From Mycolicibacterium gadium (GTDB lineage: Bacteria; Actinomycetota; Actinomycetes; Mycobacteriales; Mycobacteriaceae): a stretch of 64,000 bases of DNA. The stretch covers positions 310,001-374,000 of the forward strand of contig NZ_AP022608.1 of assembly GCF_010728925.1 (NCBI RefSeq), in the 5' to 3' direction. Of this stretch, positions 45,201-53,806 are shown one piece after another. The position numbers and the translations under genes were made by a program. The first letter of the stretch is position 1. Every line of letters begins with the position of its first letter. Under the pieces are notes generated by a model, which made no database searches, was not told where the DNA came from, and saw only the letters and a list, made by a program, of their open reading frames with translations.

Positions 45201-45543
45201 CGGCCACACACTGAACGTTGGCGACGGCGCGGATGCCAATCTTCGGTCCGGCTAATTGCACTCGGCGACTGGCGATTCGGTGAAAGCGTTCTAGGCCGCT
45301 GAGATCCGTGCCGATTGGCAAATACCGGATATGCCTGATGATTCGTGACCGCCGCTGGCTTTTGACGGCCCTGTGCGGTTCGGAGTCCCAGCCGCAGAGC
45401 AGCCATCGCTCGCTTCTGGCGGTCATGACTCACTGGTGAAGCGGGAATAGTTTCTGCCCGGGCATGCCACGTTGCCGCGCCGCGCCGCGCCTAAGCTCCC
45501 GTGCGATGTAGGCTCAGCAGCAACAACGCTGAAGGGTGAAACG
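45201..45543. other. 340 bp without a recognised gene
   Basis: Between the L,D-transpeptidase and the second BlaI gene. No TACTA/TACGTA words are seen in front of that regulator, unlike copies 1 and 3. A longer in-frame TTG start (45472) of the next gene has no support. Confidence 0.4.
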
Positions 45544-45933
45544 GTGCGGGTACGTGGTTTCGGGGAGTTGGAAGCCGTCGTTATGGATCGCGTCTGGAAT
45601 CGCGATCCCGAGACGGTAACAGTGCGTGAAATTTTCGAGGAACTTTCGGCCGAGCGGCGCATCGCCTACACGACGGTGATGTCGACGATGGACAACCTGC
45701 ACACCAAAGGCTGGCTTGAGCGGGAACGCGACGGCCGGGCCTATCGGTATTGGGCCATCATGACGCGCGAGGAGCACACTGCCCAGCTGATGCGTGAAGC
45801 CCTCGACGGCGGCGGCCGCTCAGAATTGGTTCTCAGCTACTTCATCGAGCAGATTGGGCCGAAGGAATCCGAGCGGCTGCGAGAGGCGTTGCGGCGGCTG
45901 GCGAGGCGGTCGACCAAGGCGAAGAGGCGGTGA
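45544..45933 (+). CDS. BlaI/MecI/CopY-family repressor (copy 2)
   Basis: A 129-residue regulator; start GTG 45544 chosen because GAAGGGTGAAAC precedes it and it aligns with copy 3. The winged helix is FGELEAVVMDRVWNRD..REIFEELSAERRIAYTTVMSTMDNLHTKGWLERERDGRAYRYW. The dimerisation part (ALDGGGRSELVLSYFIEQIGPKESERL) is nearly the same as in copy 3 at 53084. It overlaps the following M56 gene (GTGA), giving a repressor-protease pair. It may cross-bind the same operators as copy 3. Confidence 0.92.
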   Translation: MRVRGFGELEAVVMDRVWNRDPETVTVREIFEELSAERRIAYTTVMSTMDNLHTKGWLERERDGRAYRYWAIMTREEHTAQLMREALDGGGRSELVLSYFIEQIGPKESERLREALRRLARRSTKAKRR

Positions 45934-46871
45934 GCATCGCCGCGTGCCTGCTGCTCTACAGCGTGGCGGTGGTCGTGTTGGGGCCGCCGGTGTTGGGCTT
46001 CCTCACCCGGGGCGGGCATGCACCCAGGTGCGGGGTGGCAGCCTGGCTGATCGCGATCGTTACCGTCCTGCTCACCTGGGCGACCATTGCCGTGCTGGTG
46101 ATCCTCGACGTGTTCGCCCACTGGCACCAGCGCGGCTCATTTGTGGAGTCGTGCTTCGAAATGCTGTGTGACCTGGCGGCCGGTAAAGCCGGTAGCGCAC
46201 CGCAATTGATGCTCCTGGCGGGGTCGGCCGGCGCAGTCGGCGCAGTCGCCGTCATCGGCATCCGGCTTGTACGCACCATCGGGCGGCTACGTGCGCATGC
46301 CCACGGCCATGCACAAGCTGTCCGACTGGTGGGGCGCCCGAGGACCGAACGTGATGTGTTCGTCGTCGACGCCGCCGAGCGCACCGCTTACTGCGTCTCG
46401 GGCAAGCCACCTGCAATCGTGGTCACTACCGCAGCCGTAGCGGCTCTAGATGAGCGGGAATTGGGAGCCGTGATCGCACATGAGCGCGCGCATCTCGATG
46501 GCCATCACCCCAGAACGGTCACGGCGTTGCGCAGTTTGGCGCTGGTCTTTCCCCGCTTTGCTTTGATGACACGCGGTGCCGCGGAGGTCTCACGGCTGTT
46601 GGAAATGTGCGCCGATGATGCCGCCGCCCGCCGGCATGGAAACCGTGCACTGCTCACCGGGTTGATGGCTCTGGCTGGCGGTGCGCCCGCAGCAGCGCTG
46701 GGCGCTGCCGATGTCGCAGTATTGAATCGCGCTGAACGCCTTGCCCTTCCGCCGGCACATCATGTCCGGGTCCGTGCACAGGCTGCCCTGACAAGCGCGT
46801 CGACGCTAATTGCCTTGGCTCCGCTGGGTACCATTATGCTCGGCGTATCTGGCGTGCTGATGTGCAGGTAG
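45930..46871 (+). CDS. M56-family membrane metalloprotease, BlaR1-like without sensor domain (copy 2)
   Basis: A 313-residue protein (GTG 45930) with helices at ~3-24, ~35-60 and ~92-113, and a C-terminal helix. The protease motif is VIAHERAHLDGHH (HExxH), with the third ligand in LLEMCADDAAARR. Like copy 1 it ends without the penicillin-binding sensor. An extracytoplasmic loop (HWHQRGSFVESCFEMLCDLAAG) holds His and two Cys that could sense metal or redox state; this is inference. A decayed partial duplicate of this gene lies 180 bp downstream. Confidence 0.87.
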   Translation: MSIAACLLLYSVAVVVLGPPVLGFLTRGGHAPRCGVAAWLIAIVTVLLTWATIAVLVILDVFAHWHQRGSFVESCFEMLCDLAAGKAGSAPQLMLLAGSAGAVGAVAVIGIRLVRTIGRLRAHAHGHAQAVRLVGRPRTERDVFVVDAAERTAYCVSGKPPAIVVTTAAVAALDERELGAVIAHERAHLDGHHPRTVTALRSLALVFPRFALMTRGAAEVSRLLEMCADDAAARRHGNRALLTGLMALAGGAPAAALGAADVAVLNRAERLALPPAHHVRVRAQAALTSASTLIALAPLGTIMLGVSGVLMCR

Positions 46872-47054
46872 GTGTTATCGGAGCTCTGACAAGACCACTT
46901 TGCGGCCGAAGGTGCAGAGCAACACCATGACCGCCGACGCTCATCCCGGGTGACTGCAGTCTGAACGATGCCGGCGCGCGCCGATGTCACACCATCGAGA
47001 ACCGGGTTCGTTTCCGACGGACATTCTGAACGTTGTGCGCAGCGCTGCAACGAT

Positions 47055-47455
47055 TGGCGAGTCAATCGAGCAAGGCAAAGAGGCGGTGAACATCGCTGCG
47101 TGCCGGGCTTTCGCACGTCCTCGGCCGTGCCAGTCCTGCCCCGCCGCAGTCTGGCGGGTCGCGATCGGCATTGTGCTGCTGACCTGGATGACCCGTGGCG
47201 GCACTACTCGTTCTCCATGTGGTCGCTCACCGGCAGCAACGCGGCTCATTCGTCGCATGCATAGAACTACTGTGCGACTTCGCCGCCGGCGGAGCCGGTC
47301 CGGTACCGCAGGGTGCTGCTCCTGACAGCATCGGCCGCGATAATCGAAGCCGGTCGGCTCCTCGGTTCAAGTCCTGCGGGTCATTGTGGCGCCTGCATGC
47401 GTGCACTCACGGACATGCGCAAGCTGTCCCCGCCGATGTCGAGACGTCATCCGCG
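47055..47455 (+). pseudogene. Decayed partial duplicate of the second M56 gene
   Basis: The DNA re-runs the end of the BlaI gene and the start of the M56 gene with many changes and gaps: a CAAGGCAAAGAGGCGGTGA junction, then pieces reading HRQQRGSFVACIELLCDFAAGGAG and HACTHGHAQAV. These match HWHQRGSFVESCFEMLCDLAAG and RAHAHGHAQAV of the intact copy. Frameshifts and deletions leave no usable frame. Confidence 0.7.
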
Positions 47456-48032
47456 CCATAAGTACTCACTATCCACCGGGACTGACGGCACCCACTGAAT
47501 GGCCCGAAGTGTAAAGACGGAGAACTCCGGAAGCGATGCCTGTCTGCTGCCTGGCTCAGTATTAGCTGGAGACTGGGGGACGGGTTGGGTCGGAGTCGCC
47601 GAGCGCGGTTTGTCGGGTGGTCGATCGGGTCGCCGTGGCAGCCGAAGCGCACCGAAACGCCGCATCGAGCCGCCAGCCGGTGCTAATTCGAGATCTCGAA
47701 GCGCTGCTGCTGATGTGATCTGCGTTACACGAGTGATTGTCTAAGCAGGAGTGCCGAATCCCGGTGAGGGCTTTTAAAGTGCACAGCGACCGAGCAAGCC
47801 GGTTAGCAATCACATCTACTTATCAGAATAGTAACTGAGCTGCACCGATTCGCGGAGGCCGCGGCTGGGAAACCTCCCGGCAGCGAATTCACTTGCGTCA
47901 GTGCAAAAAACCCACTACTGACAGGGAACAATGAATTGATTGGCCTTCACCGCTGCGGAGTTGAGTCGCGACGCGATAACGACACAGACTCGACTTCGCC
48001 ACCTACGGGGATCGGCCGTAGGAGCTGCTACA
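47456..48032. other. 580 bp upstream of the lpqS-like operon
   Basis: No gene supported. A dyad with BlaI-type half-sites lies at 47814-47833. A second similar word (CCACTACTGACAGGG) lies near 47909. I see no ATACCC/GGGTAT copper box here. Confidence 0.4.
47814..47833. promoter_or_regulatory. BlaI-type dyad upstream of lpqS-cysK2-MFS
   Basis: ATCTACT leads into TACTT-N7-TAGTA (47817-47833), one mismatch from the perfect dyads at 29885, 40837 and 43902. It lies ~200 bp before the chosen lpqS start. Confidence 0.55.
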
Positions 48033-48458
48033 GTGGGCAACATTGTGAGCTACAAAGACGCACGCTCGAGTAGACGACTGCGACAGGCAGTCGCCCTCGC
48101 TGTTGTCGTCTGGGTGCTCATCATCGGCGCCGACGCGCTGTGGGCGTCACCGGCGGAGCCAGACAACCATGGACCTCATCCGATCGCCACGTCGCTCGCT
48201 GATCACTTTGCTGTAGCCCTCGATCACTCACATGCTCGCCAGGCGGCGACACACACGGCCCACGACGTACTGGCCCTGGCCGTATCGCCGCGGACCGCGA
48301 CGATCCTCGCCACCCTGGTGTTAGCTCTCGGCGTCACAGCCAGCTGGGCCTTCGACCGATGGGCGGCCGGTCAGACGATACGCGGACCGCCCAAACGCGC
48401 CTACCTCTTCTTGTCGGGCCGCCAACTTCTGGCGCGCCTCTGCATCGCGCGGCGCTGA
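48033..48458 (+). CDS. lpqS: LpqS-like copper-associated membrane/secreted protein
   Basis: A 141-residue protein (GTG 48033; GTAGGAGCTGCTACA upstream). One hydrophobic segment (LRQAVALAVVVWVLIIGADALW) precedes a His-containing part (NHGPHPIATSLADHFAVALDHSHARQAATHTAHD). A second helix and the tail RGPP..LLARLCIARR follow. The His spacing and the C-terminal RGPP..LL.R.C.ARR match my memory of M. tuberculosis LpqS, a RicR-regulated copper gene. Gene order (lpqS, cysK2, MFS) is also that of Rv0847-Rv0849. The lipobox Cys of LpqS is not seen here. Confidence 0.72.
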   Translation: MGNIVSYKDARSSRRLRQAVALAVVVWVLIIGADALWASPAEPDNHGPHPIATSLADHFAVALDHSHARQAATHTAHDVLALAVSPRTATILATLVLALGVTASWAFDRWAAGQTIRGPPKRAYLFLSGRQLLARLCIARR

Positions 48459-48572
48459 TCCGGGCAACGCCGGACCGACTGTGCCTTCACGGCATGGCCG
48501 GTGGCAACGCTGCCCATCCTTGTCAGCTGCCGCGCCCTCACGTCGCGGCTCCTATGCAGAGGCGACACCTCA

Positions 48573-49682
48573 ATGAACAATGTTCTGTCGATTCATTCCA
48601 CCGACCTAACATCCTCTCGCTACCGCGGCCTAGGCCGAAACCACCGGCCGGGAACGATGGTCGGCCGTACCCCGGTGCTGCGGATCTCCCAGCCATTCTG
48701 TGATGACGAGAGCGGCTTCTGGGCCAAACTCGAGGGGTTCAATCCCGGAGGCATGAAGGACCGGCCAGCCATGTACATGGTGGAACGTGGTCGTGCCCGC
48801 GGCGACCTGCGTCCCGGAGCGCGCGTCATCGAGTCAACCAGTGGCACATTGGGTTTAGGGCTGGCGCTGGCCGGCACCGTGTACGGGCATCCCGTAACGC
48901 TGGTCGCCGATCCAGGGATGGAGCCGATCATGCACCGCATGCTGTCTGCCTTCGGCGCCGACATTCAGGTCGTGTCGGAACCACATCCGGAAGGCGGCTG
49001 GCAACAGGCCCGCCGTGAGCGGGTCGCCGAACTCTTGGCTCAGTACCCACACTCCTGGTACCCCGACCAGTACAACAATCCCGACAACGTCGACGCCTAC
49101 CAAGACCTGGCACTGGAACTTCACGCCCAGCTCGGCGCCATCGACGTGCTGGTCTGTTCGGTGGGCACCGGCGGACATTCGGCCGGAGTAGCGCGCGTGC
49201 TACGCGAATTCAACCCTGACATGCGGTTGATCGGCGTGGATACCATCGGATCGACCATCTTCGGTCAGCCCGCCGCAACCCGCCTGATGCGCGGCTTAGG
49301 CTCGAGTATTTATCCAAGTAACGTCGACTACGCGGCCTTCGACGAGGTGCACTGGGTGGGGCCAGCGGAGGCGGTGTGGGCATGCCGCACCTTGGCGGCA
49401 ACGCATTACGCCAGTGGCGGATGGAGTGTGGGCGCCGTAGCACTCGTCGCAGGATGGGTTGCCCGGAACCACTCTACAGACACCACGATCGCCGCGGTCT
49501 TTCCCGACGGCCCGCAACGCTATTTCGATACCGTCTACAACGACGATTATTGCCGAGAGCATCACCTCCTCAATGGGCCGCCGCCCGAAGAGCCGGCTGT
49601 CATTTCACATCCGAGCGAACAGGTCGTCAGCTCCTGGACGCGGTGCCTCAAGGTGGTCGACCCTGTAAGGAGCGGCCGATGA
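48573..49682 (+). CDS. cysK2: PLP-dependent cysteine synthase-family enzyme, CysK2-like
   Basis: A 369-residue fold-type II PLP enzyme (start [10 protein letters not shown]). The PLP Lys is in [14 protein letters not shown], the substrate loop in [15 protein letters not shown], and the phosphate-binding Gly loop in [11 protein letters not shown]. tuberculosis CysK2 makes S-sulfocysteine from O-phosphoserine and thiosulfate. It is co-regulated with copper-stress genes and lies in the same gene order. Its stop overlaps the transporter start (ATGA). Low-molecular thiol or sulfonate production during copper stress is the likely role. Confidence 0.85.
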   Translation: MNNVLSIHSTDLTSSRYRGLGRNHRPGTMVGRTPVLRISQPFCDDESGFWAKLEGFNPGGMKDRPAMYMVERGRARGDLRPGARVIESTSGTLGLGLALAGTVYGHPVTLVADPGMEPIMHRMLSAFGADIQVVSEPHPEGGWQQARRERVAELLAQYPHSWYPDQYNNPDNVDAYQDLALELHAQLGAIDVLVCSVGTGGHSAGVARVLREFNPDMRLIGVDTIGSTIFGQPAATRLMRGLGSSIYPSNVDYAAFDEVHWVGPAEAVWACRTLAATHYASGGWSVGAVALVAGWVARNHSTDTTIAAVFPDGPQRYFDTVYNDDYCREHHLLNGPPPEEPAVISHPSEQVVSSWTRCLKVVDPVRSGR

Positions 49683-50947
49683 TCGGCGCTCTGAGGCAGT
49701 TCGCGAGCTTCGGTTGGCCGAGCCGGATGCTGATGGTCAACCAGTTCGGCATCAATCTCGGCTTCTACATGCTGATGCCCTACCTGGCCGGGTACCTGGC
49801 CGGACCACTTGGCTTAGCGGCCTGGGCGGTCGGTCTGGTGCTGGGTGTGCGCAACTTCTCCCAGCAAGGCATGTTCATCATCGGCGGCACCCTCGCCGAC
49901 CGGCTAGGTTACAAGCCGCTCATCGTGGCCGGATGTCTGCTGCGGACCGCTGGGTTCGCCCTGCTAATCTTCGCCGATTCGCTGCCCGCCGTTCTGATCG
50001 CCTCTGCGGCAACCGGATTCGCCGGAGCACTGTTCAACCCGGCGGTGCGTGCCTATCTGGCCGCTGACTCCGGGCCCCGCCGAGTTGAGGCATTCGCGCT
50101 GTTCAACGTCTTCTATCAGGCCGGCATTCTGGCCGGTCCTCTTGCCGGGCTGGCGCTGATGATGCTGGACTTTCGCATCGCGGCTGCGGTCGCTGCAGCC
50201 GTATTCGCGCTGTTGACCGTGGCCCAGTTATTCGCCCTGCCCCAGCACAGCGCCGAGACACCTATCGAGAAGACGGCAGTACTCGATGACTGGCGTACCG
50301 TCGTAGCTAACCGGTCGTTTCTGTGGTTCGCCGCAGCGATGATCGGTTCCTACGTGTTGAGCTTCCAGGTTTATCTGGCCCTACCGTTGCATGCGGCAGC
50401 GCTGGCACCGCATCACGAATCGCTGCTTGTCGCAGCTGTTTTCGTAGTATCCGGTCTTATCGCAGTGGGCGGGCAGATGCGCATCACCCGCTGGTTCGCG
50501 GCCCGCTGGGGCGCCGGACGATCACTGACGATCGGCATGCTTATTCTCGCCGTGTCGTTCGCGCCGCTTTTCGCCATACCCAATAGCTCGCGTTTGGGGT
50601 CGATCGCGGCCATCGCCGCGCTGTTGCTGTCGGCCGGGCTTTTGGCTGTCGGGTCGGCGGCTGTCTTTCCGTTCGAGATGGACACCATCGTATCCCTTGC
50701 CGGCAACCGTCTAGTCGCCACGCACTACGGGTTCTAGGCCACGATCGTGGGGGTGGGAATCCTGGCCGGCAACCTGGCGACCGGAGCACTTCTGCAAGCC
50801 GCTCGCAACGCAGGCGCGGACGAATTGCTGTGGGGTGGACTGGCATTGATCGGGTTGTTGGCGGCGATGGCTTTGTACCGGCTGGATCGACGCGGGCACC
50901 TGACGCCCGCTTCGGCACTTTCCGCATCGAGGCAAACCTTGAGCTGA
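49679..50947 (+). pseudogene. MFS transporter (Rv0849-like) with an in-frame amber codon
   Basis: The ATG at 49679 overlaps the cysK2 stop and follows TAAGGAGCGG. A 12-helix major-facilitator is encoded, with the A-motif loop GGTLADRLGYKPL. At 50735-50737 a TAG interrupts the sequence ATHYGF-stop-ATIVGVGILAGNLATG, where the family has Tyr or another aromatic. The same frame then continues perfectly through the last two helices to 50947. The change is one base (TAC or TAT to TAG), so this is probably a recent nonsense mutation, a read error or a suppressible stop. The 352-residue truncated form lacks about two helices. Confidence 0.8.
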
Positions 50948-51374
50948 TCGGAGACTTGCTCGGCCCGCCGGCACGACACCGCCACTCGATGCGATCGTGT
51001 CGACGCTGCCAAGACAGTGTCACAACCGTGGGGGCGACCGCCGAATAAGAACCTCTGTCACAAGCGATTCCCGATCCGGAAGTGGCGCGACGGCCAGCAC
51101 AAAATGTGCGACCGGGGTTTGCTGAAGTCGGTTCACCAACTTCCATTCGAGGTGCCCTCACTGGCTGTGCTTCTGAGACACGGTCGGAGTCGAAAAATGT
51201 TGCAGCATAGTGCGATAACTCGTTATGCACTCGTGTTGTTTTAACCTTGGATTTGCCCGCATGTCATGTACCATCGAATCATCTACTAAATAGCTACGTA
51301 CTGTATGGACCAGTAGATGTGTCCGCCAGATGGCGGACCTCTTCGGACCAGCGCAGCGCAGAAGGAGAAACATC
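50948..51374. other. 430 bp intergenic region
   Basis: No gene supported. The last 95 bp hold an ATCTACT-N6-CTACGTAC dyad at 51281-51301 and an AGTAGATG repeat at 51312-51319. Confidence 0.4.
51281..51319. promoter_or_regulatory. Candidate BlaI-family operator upstream of a small secreted protein
   Basis: ATCTACT (51281-51287), 6 bp, CTACGTAC (51294-51301), and a mirrored AGTAGATG at 51312-51319. The gene starts 56 bp further on. The block spacing is the same as at 29684 and 57186. Confidence 0.55.
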
Positions 51375-51674
51375 ATGAGGACGACCGGATTAGCAACGAT
51401 TGTCGCTTCCGCCCTGGCCGCGGCTGCGATCGGTGCGACGGCACAGGCCGCCGCTGCACCGACCGGCCCACGCCCAGTGCAAGACACGATCAACCGCCTG
51501 GAATCGAATGGTTATAAGGTAATTCTCAACAAGGTCGGATCAGCACCGTTAGATCAGTGCACCGTGAGCGGAATCCGACCGGGACGCGAAGTTACCGAAT
51601 ACCGCCAGAACCGGCGAGATCAGCTCGTCGAGCGCGTCCTATACGAGACCGTCTACGTCGACGCTGCCTGCTGA
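51375..51674 (+). CDS. Small secreted protein
   Basis: A 99-residue protein (ATG 51375, AAGGAGAAACATC upstream). The signal peptide is ~1-28 (TGLATIVASALAAAAIGATAQAAAA). The mature part of ~70 residues (QDTINRLESNGYKVILNKVGSAPLDQCTVSGIRPG..VYVDAAC) has two Cys that can form one disulfide. This compact fold is common in mycobacterial small secreted proteins of unknown function. It sits behind a TACGTAC-type dyad. Confidence 0.8.
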   Translation: MRTTGLATIVASALAAAAIGATAQAAAAPTGPRPVQDTINRLESNGYKVILNKVGSAPLDQCTVSGIRPGREVTEYRQNRRDQLVERVLYETVYVDAAC

Positions 51675-51759
51675 ACAGGCCGGTGGGTGCTCGCATCACC
51701 GGACGGTTACCCGCCCGGGGTCGCCGAGGTTGCGATGCCAGGCCGATCGCTTAAGCTGC

Positions 51760-51918
51760 TCAATCGCAGCAGGTCTTCCCGCGCTTTGTAGCGCGTCGGG
51801 CTTTCGGCGAGCTAGCACCCAGCGCGCAGGTCAGCGCGCACTTGGCTGCGGTGAGAACCATCGGGTGCCGTGCAAGACGGATCACTTTGGCTGTCTTGGA
51901 ATTCGGATCCCTACTCAT
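51760..51918 (-). CDS. 52-residue Cys-containing protein under a copper-type operator
   Basis: A short gene found by reading downstream of the copper-type box at 51937. ATG 51918 has GAGGAGG 4 nt upstream; an overlapping ATG at 51922 closes after three codons. The product is basic with a hydrophobic centre and two Cys pairs: LTAAKCALTCALG and the C-terminal KRGKTCCD. The same pattern (AKC-x2-L/T-CA-x-G .. GK-x-CC) is found in the 48-residue protein at 61908. I infer a copper-induced Cu(I)-binding peptide, possibly related to the small copper-induced ORFs (Soc proteins, MymT) of M. tuberculosis; this is unverified. Confidence 0.6.
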   Translation of the reverse strand: MSRDPNSKTAKVIRLARHPMVLTAAKCALTCALGASSPKARRATKRGKTCCD

Positions 51919-51936
51919 TCATCCTCCTCGAATGGA

Positions 51937-51953
51937 GTACCCCCATAGGGTAT
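51937..51953. promoter_or_regulatory. CsoR/RicR-type operator for the 52-residue protein
   Basis: GTACCCCCATAGGGTAT: arms TACCC/GGGTA with the usual 5-bp centre, one base off perfect at the outer position. It ends 19 bp before the minus-strand ATG. Confidence 0.72.
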
Positions 51954-52332
51954 CGGTTCTCACCCCGCGTGCACAGATCATTAACGCTCTTGTCGAAGGT
52001 GAAACGGCTCGCGATGTTTCGTGAAGAGGCGATGACCGCCGCCGAATCGCAGACTGCGCCACGGCCCGCTATCAGCGATCGATCAATCAATCGCGGCCGT
52101 CGCGCGATCCGTTCGTTGGATCGACGGACTGCTTCAGAGCCGAGCGCTCTAAGAACGTCTACGATGCCGAGGAGCTACCTCCGGACTCGGTGCCCCCCGG
52201 CCTTCCCGGATAGCTGCGTCATCTTCCGTCATGACAGCTAGCTGAGTATCGACACAAAGGTGCGACGATCGTTGGCCGGTTGCAGAGATTTCTATTCGGT
52301 GGCTGTTGTCGGAATTCTGTGTCGGAGCGACA
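51954..52332. other. 380 bp without a supported gene
   Basis: A frame from ATG 52014 to 52241 (76 residues, Arg/Ser-rich) opens on the plus strand divergent from the copper-type box. It has no good ribosome site and no family match, so I do not call it. Confidence 0.35.
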
Positions 52333-52800
52333 ATGAGTGCGATGTCGTGCCTTCATACGCGTGAGGTTTTCGCCGCAATCGGTGCGGTGTTAATGCTCGC
52401 TGGGTGCGGTTCTGCCGCTGTGTCGCCGACCGCGACATCATCGGCGGGATTGCACTTCGAGGAGCAACCAAGCATTGCATCGGGTGGGCCACGGTCTGTG
52501 GGACCGCAGGACTTCGCCAACGCCATCGAGACGGCGGTTGTGGTCACGATCAATGTGCATATCCCGTACGAGGGCGACATCGCCGGGACAGATCTCACCG
52601 TCCCGTTCGACCAGCTCCGCGAACAGATCACCGCGTTGCCGACGGCGCGCAGCACTCCGCTGGCAGTTTACTGCCGTTCGGGCCGAATGAGCCGCATCGC
52701 CGCTTCGACGTTGGCCGAGTTGGGTTACCACGACGTCGTGGAACTCGCCGGCGGCATGCAGGCCTGGCAACAAAGTGGCAGGCCCGTGGTGTTCAGATGA
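52333..52800 (+). CDS. Rhodanese-domain lipoprotein
   Basis: A 155-residue lipoprotein (ATG 52333, TCGGAGCGACA upstream) with lipobox VLMLAGCGS. The rhodanese domain has its catalytic Cys loop in VYCRSGRMSRIAASTL and the entry motif VTINVHIPYEGDIAGTD; the usual DVR/N at that point is NVH. It would carry persulfide sulfur outside the membrane, which fits a thiosulfate/copper context alongside CysK2. The BlaI copy 3 gene follows after 280 bp; a 33-residue frame overlapping its stop (ATGA at 52797) is probably not a gene. Confidence 0.82.
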   Translation: MSAMSCLHTREVFAAIGAVLMLAGCGSAAVSPTATSSAGLHFEEQPSIASGGPRSVGPQDFANAIETAVVVTINVHIPYEGDIAGTDLTVPFDQLREQITALPTARSTPLAVYCRSGRMSRIAASTLAELGYHDVVELAGGMQAWQQSGRPVVFR

Positions 52801-53047
52801 GCATCGGCGCCGCGGGAGTTGCGGCGCAACATGTCTCGGCCAACGCGGTAGCCGAACGGGCTGAGGGAATGACAAACGATGCCCAAACATCCATCTGAGT
52901 TCGTCTGGATCACCTCCGACCCGGCAACACGGCAAGGTGCTCCTTGATGCGGCCTGTCTGCGGGGAGAACCAGAGCACCCGCCCGGGCGAAGTTCTCGCG
53001 AATTCCGCTTCGGGTCGCCGTGCGGGTGCCGCAGCGCTACGATGCCC

Positions 53048-53064
53048 GTACGTAGATAGTACGA
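53048..53064. promoter_or_regulatory. Candidate operator of BlaI copy 3
   Basis: GTACGTAG (53048-53055), 2 bp, AGTACGA, only 20 bp before the ATG of the repressor gene. Same words and 2-bp spacing as at 25997. Autorepression is the natural reading. Confidence 0.5.
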
Positions 53065-53083
53065 ATCCGCTGGAGGGCGCCTC

Positions 53084-53506
53084 ATGCGCGACGGAGGCTC
53101 TAGGCGGGCAGTTGGGCGGCCGAGAATGGGCGCGCGCGGATTCGGTGAGCTCGAGTCGGTCATCATGGACCGCATGTGGAACCTCGGTCCCGACACATCG
53201 ACAACCGTACGGGCCGTCTTTGACGAACTCATCGCAGAACGCGACATCGCCTATACGACGGTCATGTCCACGATGGACAATTTGCATACCAAGGGCTGGT
53301 TGGCGCGCGAGCGCGACGGAAAGGCTTACCGGTACTGGCCGACGCTGACGCGGGAGGAGCATAGCGCTGATGTGATGCAAGAAGCTCTCGATGGTGGTGG
53401 GCGGCCCGAACTGGTGCTCGGCTACTTCGTTGAGCAGATCGGACCCGAAGGATCGGCGCGCTTGCGCGCTGCGCTGCGACGGCCCCCGAAGCGGTTCAAG
53501 AAATAG
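53084..53506 (+). CDS. BlaI/MecI/CopY-family repressor (copy 3), without an adjacent protease gene
   Basis: A 140-residue regulator (ATG 53084). The winged helix is FGELESVIMDRMWNLG..RAVFDELIAERDIAYTTVMSTMDNLHTKGWLARERDGKAYRYW, and the dimerisation part is ALDGGGRPELVLGYFVEQIGPEGSARL. It is a close paralogue of copy 2. No M56 gene follows it; the next 300 bp are empty. It may depend on one of the two M56 proteases in trans. Confidence 0.92.
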   Translation: MRDGGSRRAVGRPRMGARGFGELESVIMDRMWNLGPDTSTTVRAVFDELIAERDIAYTTVMSTMDNLHTKGWLARERDGKAYRYWPTLTREEHSADVMQEALDGGGRPELVLGYFVEQIGPEGSARLRAALRRPPKRFKK

Positions 53507-53806
53507 ACATCGCCCGGCTGCCAGCTAAATCACTCGATATCGACATCAGCTGGTGGCCGCACGGCGGTTCGGTTGAGCCCATGGCAACGCCCGTGCGCGA
53601 CACCGCTTCTGCGAGGTGAAGCAAGAGTTGAAGGCACCCGTTCGGCTCGCCGTCTCCCTCGGTGACGAGCAGCCGCAAACTCACCGTCATTGTCCGTTTG
53701 CCGATAGGAGAGCGCCACCCGCGAGCTGGTGATCGTTAGGGCATACCTGGCGCCGAAGTCTTGCGCCGGTCTGTGATGGGCATAAAACCACCACACAGCC
53801 GTCAGC
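53507..53806. other. 300 bp without a recognised gene
   Basis: Between BlaI copy 3 and the convergent membrane protein gene. An M56 partner gene would be expected here; I find no trace of one. Confidence 0.4.
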
